5,157 nucleotides of DNA from Candidatus Aenigmatarchaeota archaeon (GCA_030634615.1 DAOWAL010000092.1:1-5157); one strand, 5' to 3'; shown: positions 1 to 4,534, counted from the first letter of the stretch. The notes: generated by a model from the letters alone, not told the origin. Translations and numbers: made by a program.

Positions 1-1301
1 AAGAAAATTCATGTTTTTTGGCAAATCTCAGAAATCAGGACACAAGATCACAAGATGAGATTGAGGAAAAACTCTATAAAATAGTTGGCCAACTCAGTCA
101 AAAAGGATTCAAATCAGAACGTTACGACAGAGTAGAAGACTTTGCAAAAGAGGTTTGCATAGTTCCTGTTTCAGGAACAACTGGTGAAGGTGTACCAGAT
201 CTTCTCATGACACTTACAGGGCTTGCACAAAGATATTTAGAAAAGCGTCTTGAAGTGTCAGATAAAATCGGAAAGGGTACAATTCTCGAAGTAAGAGAAT
301 TCACGGGTCTTGGTACAACCATTGATGTCATACTTTATGATGGAACAATAAACAAGGGAGATACTCTTATCATAGGCGGAAACGAAATGGTTATCACAAA
401 GGTGAAGGCTTTGATGAAACCTGAGCCGCTCAAGGAAATGAGAATTGAAAGAAAATTCAAAGCGATAGATCGTGTTTCTGCTGCAACCGGTGTTAAAATA
501 TCTGCCCCGGGAATTGAAAACGTAATTGCAGGGTCGCCTGTAAGGTTTGTTAAAAATGAAGCAGATATTGAAGCAGCAAAAGTTGAAATTGAAAAGGAAA
601 TTGAAGAAGTCGAAATAGAAACTGAAAGTGAAGGAATAATTATTAAGTCAGACACGTTGGGAAGTTTGGAAGGTATGATAAAAGCCCTAAAGGATTTGAA
701 CATTCCAATAAGAAAGGCAAAAGTGGGGAGAGTTCTGAAGGCAGATGTAATGGAAAGTTCTGGAATGAAAAATCCTGTAATATTCGCATTCCATATCGGA
801 ATACTACCAGATGCATTAGAAACTGCGAAAAGAGAAAACGTCAAGATTTTCAAGTCGGATATAATCTATAAAATACTGGAAGATTTCGATGAATGGGAAA
901 AGGGAAAGAAGAAAGTGAAAGAAGCTAGTCTCTTGGACAGTGTAACACACCCCGGAAGAATGAGCGTTCTCCGTGGTTATGTTTTCAGGCAATCAAAACC
1001 TGCTGTATTCGGTGTTGAAATAACTGACGGCATTGTAAAAGTAGGATACAAGGTAAAACGAGGAGACGCAGTTGTCGGTGAAATAAAAGAACTACAAGCA
1101 GAAGGTAAGAACGTCAATTCAGCAAAGGCCGGAGACAAAGTAGCCGTATCAATGGATGGTGTTACCATCGGAAGACAGATAAACGAAGGCGACACACTGG
1201 AAAACTATGTCAGAGATAAAGATCTTTCAATCCTTCAACAACTTAAGCCTAAACTGACAGAGAGTGAAAGAAGACTTCTTGAAAAGATGGAAAAACAGTA
1301 G
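1..1301 (+). CDS. infB: Translation initiation factor aIF5B (IF2-like GTPase), 5'-truncated by window edge
   Basis: This is the archaeal IF2/eIF5B orthologue, a cytoplasmic GTPase that promotes ribosomal subunit joining and stabilises initiator tRNA at the start codon. About 433 codons are present. The family is usually near 600 residues, so the P-loop, switch regions and NKxD motif lie left of the window. The reading frame is open to base 3, and the TTG at 18 is internal, not a start. Visible in order are the end of the G domain (GFKSERYDRVEDF, then IVPVSGTTGEG, the G5-type loop, around base 171), the domain II beta barrel (KGTILEVREFTGLGTTIDV, about bases 275-470), the linker and domain III (SDTLGSLEGMIKALK to FHIGILPDALETAK, about 630-890), and domain IV (HPGRMSVLRGYVF to DGVTIGRQINEGD, about 945-1195). 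A C-terminal helix ends at TAG. The G5 loop reads SGTTGEG where SAKTGEG is usual, a mild change. No intein or frameshift is seen. aIF2-beta follows after 45 bp. Confidence 0.96.
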   Translation, partial: ENSCFLANLRNQDTRSQDEIEEKLYKIVGQLSQKGFKSERYDRVEDFAKEVCIVPVSGTTGEGVPDLLMTLTGLAQRYLEKRLEVSDKIGKGTILEVREFTGLGTTIDVILYDGTINKGDTLIIGGNEMVITKVKALMKPEPLKEMRIERKFKAIDRVSAATGVKISAPGIENVIAGSPVRFVKNEADIEAAKVEIEKEIEEVEIETESEGIIIKSDTLGSLEGMIKALKDLNIPIRKAKVGRVLKADVMESSGMKNPVIFAFHIGILPDALETAKRENVKIFKSDIIYKILEDFDEWEKGKKKVKEASLLDSVTHPGRMSVLRGYVFRQSKPAVFGVEITDGIVKVGYKVKRGDAVVGEIKELQAEGKNVNSAKAGDKVAVSMDGVTIGRQINEGDTLENYVRDKDLSILQQLKPKLTESERRLLEKMEKQ

Positions 1302-1315
1302 ACGTTAATGTAAAC

Positions 1316-1325
1316 CATTTAAATC
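1316..1325 (+). promoter_or_regulatory. TATA box of the aIF2-beta gene (leaderless)
   Basis: TTTAAA at 1318-1323 lies in the short gap after aIF5B. Its centre is about 26 nt before the ATG at 1347, the usual archaeal box A to transcription start distance. No Shine-Dalgarno match precedes the ATG. Together these suggest a leaderless mRNA with its own promoter rather than purely read-through from aIF5B. This is an inference from spacing only. Confidence 0.55.
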
Positions 1326-1346
1326 CAATGCCCTTAATTCTTAGTT

Positions 1347-1754
1347 ATGCAGGACTATGAAAAACTTCTGGATGTAGCTATTGAAAAACTGCCAAAGGAC
1401 TCGGATTCTGGTGAAAGATTCCAGATGCCAAAGGCAAGCATAATGCCGGCAGGGGCAAGAACTGTTATAACAAACTTTACAGAAATTGCATCAACTCTTA
1501 GAAGAGAATCCGATCACCTGCAAAAATTCCTTTTAAAAGAACTTGCAACATCAGGCGAAATGCAGGGAAACAGACTTGTTGTCCAGGGAAGATTCAGATC
1601 AGAGATTGTTGATAAAAAAATTGATCTATACGCAAAGGAATATGTTATTTGTCCGGACTGCGGAAAGCCTGATACAAAGATAGCAAAAGAAGACAGACAC
1701 TTATTTTTGAAATGTGAGGCATGCGGTTCAAAACATGTTGTCAAGAAAGTTTAA
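1347..1754 (+). CDS. eif2b: Translation initiation factor aIF2 subunit beta
   Basis: This is the beta subunit of the heterotrimeric aIF2, which carries Met-tRNAi to the small ribosomal subunit. At 135 residues it matches the normal archaeal length, so the gene is complete. An N-terminal helix (residues 1-15) that would contact aIF2-gamma is followed by the central alpha/beta domain (about 25-97: FQMPKASIMPAGARTVITNF, LLKELATSGEMQGNRLVVQGRF). The C-terminal zinc ribbon has all four cysteines in two CxxC pairs (C102, C105, C123, C126: CPDCGKPDT and CEACGS). All eight arginines are encoded by AGA. The gene lies 45 bp after aIF5B on the same strand. Its TAA is only 2 nt from the stop codon of the convergent membrane-protein gene, so the two transcripts probably overlap at their 3' ends. 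The start is supported by the TATA spacing and by the conserved N-terminus. Confidence 0.96.
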   Translation: MQDYEKLLDVAIEKLPKDSDSGERFQMPKASIMPAGARTVITNFTEIASTLRRESDHLQKFLLKELATSGEMQGNRLVVQGRFRSEIVDKKIDLYAKEYVICPDCGKPDTKIAKEDRHLFLKCEACGSKHVVKKV

Positions 1755-1756
1755 TT

Positions 1757-2845
1757 TCATCTTGCAACAATAAACCCGGTTGGCATATTGATGTCAGGAA
1801 CATCTATACACTCGCAGAATGTTTCCTCAGTTGATGAACATATCTGCATGTTTTCCATGAGCTCTTCGTTTGTAAATCCAGAAAGTGTCATGTCCGATGG
1901 AAGTGTTATTGAAAGTATATAGTTTGTATTTGCATATTCTGCTTCATACATCATAAATACCTGCCTACCAGTCTGACTTTCTATCATCTGTCGCACGTTC
2001 TCATTACTGTATGTTCCTTCGCCACCCATTACGTTAACACCCTGTTGCATGAGTATGCGTACAGTAGGGACGCATCCTTCAGGAAGATTACTGGAATCCC
2101 CAAACAGTGCACCAAGTTCCTGTGGATCCATTCCTATCATAGATGCAATGCTATCAAGCATGCTTGGGAATCCTCTGAAATTAAGTAAAACTACAATTGC
2201 AAGAATTATTATCGCAGCAACACCGACAATTTTAATCGGATCTTTTAGTAAGTGCGAACCCTGTTTCTCTACACTTTTTATTTCACCTGTAAAGGCACCC
2301 ATGACAACAATTGCCCTTTTTTCATCCTTTACTAATAATATTTCCCAGTTGTTTTTATTGAGCTTTGCTTCTTTTGCATCGTATCCCCTGAGTAGGGTTT
2401 CTGCTGTTTTTTTAACTTCAGTTTCTTTCAACATCGGTGCATTTGTTTTTATTAAAATTCCTTCAAGTAGACCGATTCTTTCCCTGAGTGTTTTAATTGT
2501 GCCTTTATTGTTTGTTTTTTCATCTTCTCTTGTTATCATGAGAAATGAAAGAGCGAGTATAATAGAAGCAAGTAATCCCATAATAAAGCTGTCCATCTGA
2601 AGTGTTTCAAATATTGTTCCTTTCATAAAGAAAAGGAATCCCCGAAGAGCAACGCCAGACATTACGCATAAAAACCCTGCACCCATCATAACAGCCATTT
2701 TTATTGCAAATGGTATGTCTTTTTTAAGTCCTTTAACAGCAAGAGAACCAAAAACCCATGCAAGAACAATGTACATCGATAACTGCACTACTGAAAGTAT
2801 CTGCGGCAGCATTTCGATTATGCCCATCATGGAAGGTAGCGCCAT
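1757..2845 (-). CDS. Multipass membrane protein of unknown function with a possible PepSY-like cytosolic domain
   Basis: I do not recognise the family. The 362 residues contain four hydrophobic segments: about 14-36, 46-74, 86-104 and 204-223. The lysine-rich loop 38-49 (KGLKKD) and the charged stretch after the third segment suggest, by the positive-inside rule, an external N-terminus and a cytosolic region 105-202. That region starts with a likely short coiled coil (about 105-133). It continues with a stretch (ETEVKKTAETLLRGYDAKEA, then W167, then a strand ending in FTGEIKSVE) whose pattern loosely resembles a PepSY repeat; this is a weak inference. The C-terminal 140 residues after the last helix would be extracellular. 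They carry four cysteines (C258, C336, C344, C346, including CEC) that could form disulfides or bind metal. The ATG at 2845 is about 26 nt from a TATA box, fitting a leaderless start. The gene is convergent with aIF2-beta, and the small acidic gene lies 28 bp upstream on the same strand. Confidence 0.85.
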   Translation of the reverse strand: MALPSMMGIIEMLPQILSVVQLSMYIVLAWVFGSLAVKGLKKDIPFAIKMAVMMGAGFLCVMSGVALRGFLFFMKGTIFETLQMDSFIMGLLASIILALSFLMITREDEKTNNKGTIKTLRERIGLLEGILIKTNAPMLKETEVKKTAETLLRGYDAKEAKLNKNNWEILLVKDEKRAIVVMGAFTGEIKSVEKQGSHLLKDPIKIVGVAAIIILAIVVLLNFRGFPSMLDSIASMIGMDPQELGALFGDSSNLPEGCVPTVRILMQQGVNVMGGEGTYSNENVRQMIESQTGRQVFMMYEAEYANTNYILSITLPSDMTLSGFTNEELMENMQICSSTEETFCECIDVPDINMPTGFIVAR

Positions 2846-2865
2846 AGATATTATTTAACAACTTT

Positions 2866-2876
2866 CCTATAAATTA
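2866..2876 (-). promoter_or_regulatory. TATA box of the membrane-protein gene (leaderless), touching the upstream stop codon
   Basis: On the minus strand the sequence reads AATTTATAGG, with its centre near 2871. This is 26 nt before the ATG at 2845, the spacing of a leaderless archaeal promoter. The box overlaps the TAA (2874-2876) of the preceding small gene. The membrane-protein gene can therefore be transcribed alone even though the two genes are only 28 bp apart. Confidence 0.5.
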
Positions 2877-3110
2877 GAACTTTTTAAAAAACCCGTTTTC
2901 TGAAAGTTTTGTGATAAGTTCTTCCTCGCTCATTTCCATCATTAGCATGTCTTTTAGACTGTTGAGTGCTTCCTGGTACATATCAATTCCAAATATGTTT
3001 TTGTCTTTAAGTTCCCAACCATCACTGATTACTTTTACGTATAAGAAAAACGTATCTTTACCATCAGCTGTTATCTTATGCTTTTCACCCTCAAAAATTA
3101 CCTCTTTCAT
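2874..3110 (-). CDS. Small acidic hypothetical protein, 78 residues
   Basis: I do not recognise this protein. It is 78 residues long, soluble-looking and acidic in its second half, with no cysteine, signal peptide or membrane segment. The N-terminal half (KEVIFEGEKHKITADGKDTFFLYVKVISDGWEL) has the alternating pattern of a small beta sheet. The C-terminal half (about 43-75, MYQEALNSLKDMLMMEMSEEELITKLSENGFF) looks like two amphipathic helices. The ATG at 3110 follows a region with a 20-bp perfect palindrome and a TATA-like sequence at a leaderless distance. The gene lies 28 bp upstream of the membrane-protein gene on the same strand, so the two may be co-expressed, although the second has its own TATA box. 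It is divergent from the gene at 3279. The palindrome in its promoter makes it a plausible regulated gene; whether the protein is itself a regulator is unknown. Confidence 0.7.
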   Translation of the reverse strand: MKEVIFEGEKHKITADGKDTFFLYVKVISDGWELKDKNIFGIDMYQEALNSLKDMLMMEMSEEELITKLSENGFFKKF

Positions 3111-3113
3111 GAT

Positions 3114-3133
3114 GTTTAAACACGTGTTTAAAC
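3114..3133. promoter_or_regulatory. 20-bp perfect palindrome made of two GTTTAAAC units (candidate operator)
   Basis: GTTTAAACACGTGTTTAAAC is its own reverse complement. It contains two copies of the 8-bp palindrome GTTTAAAC (3114-3121 and 3126-3133) with centres 12 bp apart, around a CACGTG core. It begins 4 bp upstream of the ATG at 3110. If that gene is leaderless, the palindrome lies between its TATA box and transcription start, a typical archaeal repressor position. The TTTAAA cores could alternatively serve as TATA elements themselves. Confidence 0.55.
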
Positions 3134-3141
3134 TTTAAGTT
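3132..3141 (-). promoter_or_regulatory. Possible TATA box for the 78-residue protein gene
   Basis: The minus strand reads AACTTAAAGT here, centred near 3136, about 26 nt upstream of the ATG at 3110. It is a weaker match to box A than the others in the window. The overlapping TTTAAA at 3127-3132 is a better match but sits too close to the start codon for a leaderless transcript. Confidence 0.3.
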
Positions 3142-3165
3142 TTGTTAGTGTTCCAAACATGGCAA

Positions 3166-3183
3166 TTGTCGATAGGCTTTGTG
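3166..3183. repeat. Composite repeat: TTGTCGATA joined to GGCTTTGTG (partner at 3695-3712)
   Basis: TTGTCGATA at 3166-3174 recurs in direct orientation at 3704-3712. The adjoining AGGCTTTGTG (3174-3183) recurs as its reverse complement, CACAAAGCCT, at 3695-3704. In the first site the inverted part lies right of TTGTCGATA and in the second left of it. The second site ends 6 bp before the rpsO TATA box. Confidence 0.45.
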
Positions 3184-3194
3184 CCTTTAATGGT

Positions 3195-3211
3195 TTTCTG
3201 TGTAAAAAGTA
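3195..3211 (+). repeat. 17-bp direct repeat, copy 1
   Basis: TTTCTGTGTAAAAAGTA occurs here and, identically, at 3657-3673. The two copies bracket the 124-residue hypothetical gene: this one is 67 bp before its start, the other 3 bp after its stop. A shorter echo (ATTCTGTGTTTT) follows at 3215-3226. Confidence 0.75.
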
Positions 3212-3223
3212 CTCATTCTGTGT

Positions 3224-3237
3224 TTTGATATATCAAA
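3224..3237. promoter_or_regulatory. 14-bp perfect palindrome upstream of a TATA box (candidate regulator site)
   Basis: TTTGATATATCAAA is a perfect inverted repeat centred 48 bp before the ATG at 3279 and ending 13 bp before that gene's TATA box. The position fits an activator or TATA/BRE-competing site. The AT-rich composition makes short palindromes common, so this is only suggestive. Confidence 0.35.
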
Positions 3238-3248
3238 TGTAGAAACCC

Positions 3249-3258
3249 TATTTAAAAC
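3249..3258 (+). promoter_or_regulatory. TATA box of the 124-residue protein gene (leaderless)
   Basis: TATTTAAAAC contains TTTAAA at 3251-3256, centred 25-26 nt before the ATG at 3279. No Shine-Dalgarno match is seen near that ATG, so a leaderless transcript is likely. Confidence 0.55.
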
Positions 3259-3278
3259 TTTTCAACATTTCATATTTC

Positions 3279-3653
3279 ATGTCATACATAACTAATTCGG
3301 AGATAATCGATTCGGTCCTGTTTGTTTCAGACAAAGGCTTGGATCTTGTTTTCAGACAATTTGTAAGTGATCCCCAATCAATTGTTGAAGCATTCAAGAC
3401 GTATAAGAAACTTTCATTATATGTAGACAAACTTGTATCGAAGAAGTCAAAACTTTTGGACGGGGAATCTATGTATGTAATAGCTGATAGAACTGATAAT
3501 GCAATTATTCCAGAACTTCAAAAGTTAGAAAAGGCTGCAGAATCAGTCAAAAATGGCAAAAGTGACTATTTAGTTGAAGAGATCGCCACATCAGCACTTA
3601 TGCTTGAGGGGACATTGAAAAAAATACGAGATAAGGTGGATGCTCTCGAATAG
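3279..3653 (+). CDS. Hypothetical helical protein, 124 residues
   Basis: I do not recognise this protein. It is 124 residues long, rich in Lys, Glu, Leu, Ser and Asp, and has no cysteine, signal peptide or clear membrane segment. Most of it looks alpha-helical: about 7-26 (SEIIDSVLFVSDKGLDLVFR), 31-58 (a heptad-like stretch around IVEAFKTYKKLSLYVDKLVSKK), 74-92 (NAIIPELQKLEKAAESVKNG) and 95-123 (a further amphipathic helix ending KKIRDKVDALE). It may form a helical bundle or coiled coil and could bind a partner, but nothing identifies one. The start is supported by a TATA box at leaderless spacing. It is divergent from the small acidic gene at 3110 and lies upstream of rpsO on the same strand. 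An exact 17-bp direct repeat brackets it, and other motifs are shared between its 5' and 3' flanks, so it may be a separately acquired unit. Confidence 0.75.
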   Translation: MSYITNSEIIDSVLFVSDKGLDLVFRQFVSDPQSIVEAFKTYKKLSLYVDKLVSKKSKLLDGESMYVIADRTDNAIIPELQKLEKAAESVKNGKSDYLVEEIATSALMLEGTLKKIRDKVDALE

Positions 3654-3656
3654 CCA

Positions 3657-3673
3657 TTTCTGTGTAAAAAGTA
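3657..3673 (+). repeat. 17-bp direct repeat, copy 2
   Basis: This is identical to the copy at 3195-3211 and starts 3 bp after the TAG of the 124-residue gene. Unlike copy 1, most of this copy also forms the left arm of an imperfect hairpin with 3687-3698. Confidence 0.75.
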
Positions 3674-3698
3674 AGCCATTTTCAGGACTTTATACACA
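3661..3698. repeat. Imperfect hairpin after the 124-residue gene
   Basis: TGTGTAAAAAGT (3661-3672) pairs with ACTTTATACACA (3687-3698) at 11 of 12 positions across a 14-nt spacer. It could protect or end the transcript of the upstream gene or act as a DNA dyad upstream of the rpsO promoter. No T-run follows, which argues against a simple terminator. Confidence 0.4.
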
Positions 3699-3712
3699 AA
3701 GCCTTGTCGATA
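3695..3712. repeat. Composite repeat: CACAAAGCC joined to TTGTCGATA (partner at 3166-3183)
   Basis: This is the partner of the composite site at 3166-3183. TTGTCGATA (3704-3712) is a direct copy and CACAAAGCCT (3695-3704) an inverted copy. It lies directly upstream of the rpsO TATA box, close enough to bind a factor acting on that promoter. Confidence 0.45.
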
Positions 3713-3716
3713 AAAA

Positions 3717-3729
3717 CCTTTATAAATAT
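3717..3729 (+). promoter_or_regulatory. Strong TATA box of rpsO
   Basis: CCTTTATAAATAT contains a good box A, centred near 3723, preceded by a purine-rich stretch (GATAAAAACC) that could be the BRE. The usual 26-nt spacing places transcription start near 3749, leaving an unusually long leader of about 89 nt before the S15 ATG at 3838. Confidence 0.6.
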
Positions 3730-3748
3730 AGCATAATAGTATAATGAT

Positions 3749-3810
3749 TAAGAACAGGCCAGTTCCAAGCGGAAACTAGCTTGTATCCGTTTCAATTACG
3801 CTTGTTCTTA
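3749..3810 (+). promoter_or_regulatory. Structured rpsO 5' leader: 62-nt extended hairpin, candidate S15 autoregulatory RNA
   Basis: TAAGAACAGGC (3749-3759) pairs with GCTTGTTCTTA (3800-3810) over 11 contiguous positions, including one G-U pair followed by G-C. The arm continues after a small internal loop with 3761-3764/3794-3797 (4 pairs, one G-U). After a second internal loop, 3767-3776 pairs with 3783-3792 (9 of 10, one G-U), closing a six-base loop TAGCTT. About 24 of the 62 bases' possible pairings form. The predicted transcription start coincides with the first base of the stem. An alternative fold makes a small hairpin at 3761-3777 and leaves room for a three-way junction. Bacterial S15 is known to repress its own mRNA through leader RNA with junction or G-U/G-C motifs; applying that to this archaeal leader is my inference. 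The structure is not part of the coding frame. Confidence 0.5.
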
Positions 3811-3821
3811 TTCGATATAAC

Positions 3822-3830
3822 AAAAAAGGT
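3822..3830 (+). promoter_or_regulatory. Shine-Dalgarno site deciding the S15 start
   Basis: AAAAAAGGT ends 7 nt before the ATG at 3838, and its AGGT matches the anti-Shine-Dalgarno end of 16S rRNA. It lies 11 nt after the leader hairpin. It supports ATG 3838 over the in-frame TTG at 3781, and sets this gene apart from the apparently leaderless genes around it. Confidence 0.55.
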
Positions 3831-3837
3831 AAATACT

Positions 3838-4290
3838 ATGTCAAGAATGTATTCGAGAAGGAAAGGTAAATCCGGTTCAACTAAACCTATGCAGAAAGTT
3901 GCAAAATGGGTAGACTATAAACCAGAAGAAGTGGAAAACATTATCGTAAAGTACGCCAAGCAGGGTATACAAAGCGCACAGATAGGCCTGCTTTTGCGTG
4001 ACCAGTACGGTATTCCTTCTGTTAAAGTAGCAACAAAGAAAACATTAAGTAAAATAATCAAAGACAATGATCTTTATGCAAAATTACCAGAAGACTTAAT
4101 GAATCTTCTTAGAAGGGTTGTGGAACTTGGAGTACACCTGGAAAAAAACGGCAAGGATTATCAGTCATACAGGGGTCTTGAGCTTACTGAATCAAAAATC
4201 AGAAGACTTGTCAGATACTACATAAAGATTGGTACACTTCCAAAGAAATGGAAATACGATCCGGAACAGGCAAAACTTCTTATCAGGTGA
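3838..4290 (+). CDS. rpsO: Small-subunit ribosomal protein S15, archaeal/eukaryotic type
   Basis: This primary 16S rRNA-binding protein helps organise the central domain of the small subunit (uS15, equivalent to eukaryotic RPS13). It is 150 residues, the normal archaeal length. The N-terminal extension MSRMYSRRKGKSGSTKP matches the archaeal/eukaryotic family and fixes the start at ATG 3838. The in-frame TTG at 3781 would add 19 unrelated residues encoded by the leader hairpin. The sequence continues with WVDYKPEEVENIIVKYAKQG, the conserved IGLLLRDQYGIPSVKV (about 49-64), and LPEDLMNLLRRVVELGVHLEKNGKDYQSYRGLELTESKIRRLVRYY (about 83-128). This last part holds the rRNA-binding helices and the conserved His-Leu, Asp and Arg-Gly residues. 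It ends with LPKKWKYDPEQAKLLIR. The gene stands alone, with its own promoter, a long structured leader and a T-rich terminator. No recJ-like or other ribosomal gene follows it. Confidence 0.97.
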   Translation: MSRMYSRRKGKSGSTKPMQKVAKWVDYKPEEVENIIVKYAKQGIQSAQIGLLLRDQYGIPSVKVATKKTLSKIIKDNDLYAKLPEDLMNLLRRVVELGVHLEKNGKDYQSYRGLELTESKIRRLVRYYIKIGTLPKKWKYDPEQAKLLIR

Positions 4291-4336
4291 TGAGCACTTT
4301 TTATTTTGCTCACACATTTTAATTTATTTTTGAGAA
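4285..4336 (+). terminator. Terminator of rpsO: weak hairpin plus T-rich tracts
   Basis: Just at and after the S15 stop, TGAGC (4291-4295) pairs with GCTCA (4308-4312), extendable by GTG/CAC past one bulged A. T-rich tracts (CTTTTTATTTT and ATTTTAATTTATTTTTG) lie in the loop and downstream. Archaeal termination relies mainly on such T-runs. The convergent gene remnant ends at 4342, so the site lies between converging units. Confidence 0.5.
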
Positions 4337-4341
4337 AAGAA

Positions 4342-4527
4342 TTAACCTCTAATTTCTTTTGCGTATTCTTCCATCTTGTTGAAGGATTCTTCCAGTACAT
4401 CCATTGGCGGAAGGAACACTAGTCTGAAATGATCTGGCTTGGGATAACCAAATCCCGTACCAAAAACAGCAAGAATTTGTTTTTTGTAAAGAATATCGTA
4501 AATGAACTTTTTATCTTTTCGTTTATT
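4342..4527 (-). pseudogene. alaA: C-terminal remnant of an AlaA-type alanine aminotransferase
   Basis: The minus strand has a 61-codon open frame ending in TAA (4342-4344) and bounded upstream by an in-frame TAA (4528-4530). It reads KDKKFIYDILYKKQILAVF, then GTGFGYPKPDHFRLVFLPP, then MDVLEESFNKMEEYAKEI. This matches the last part of PLP-dependent fold-type I alanine aminotransferases of the AlaA group, where GTxFxxPxPDHFRxVxLP is conserved. The Arg in HFR is the expected substrate-carboxylate-binding residue. A full enzyme is near 400 residues. Everything before this point, including the PLP lysine, is missing, and there is no start codon before the internal Met in LPPM. Only 4 nt separate the in-frame stop from the end of the glycosyltransferase gene, so the 5' part was lost by deletion or replacement. 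The preserved reading frame suggests the event is recent. A contig misjoin is the alternative. Confidence 0.8.
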
Positions 4528-4534
4528 TTAGATC

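Noticed and set aside
18..20. TTG at 18 as the start of the aIF5B gene.
   Set aside because: The frame is open further left and the residues around it belong to the middle of the G domain, so the gene is simply cut by the window edge.
2049..2600. A long plus-strand open frame opposite the membrane-protein gene.
   Set aside because: It is a shadow frame. It has the composition of an antisense reading, and the minus-strand frame is longer with a promoter and a sensible membrane topology. The same reasoning removes the open frames opposite aIF5B, aIF2-beta, the 78-residue gene and the glycosyltransferase.
3111..3278. A CRISPR array or tandem repeat array in the divergent intergenic region.
   Set aside because: The repeats are few, short and irregularly spaced, without spacers of equal length.
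3749..3810. A tRNA or tRNA-like gene in the rpsO leader: a 7-bp acceptor-like stem (AAGAACA/TGTTCTT), and TTCAATT resembling a T-loop.
   Set aside because: The interval is only about 61 nt. No D arm with GG in the loop or five-pair anticodon stem can be formed, the T-stem has only three pairs, and a single extended hairpin explains the bases better.
3781..3837. An N-terminal extension of S15 from the in-frame TTG at 3781.
   Set aside because: The 19 extra residues do not resemble any S15, they would be encoded inside the leader hairpin, and ATG 3838 has a Shine-Dalgarno site and begins the conserved MSRMYSRRKGKSG.
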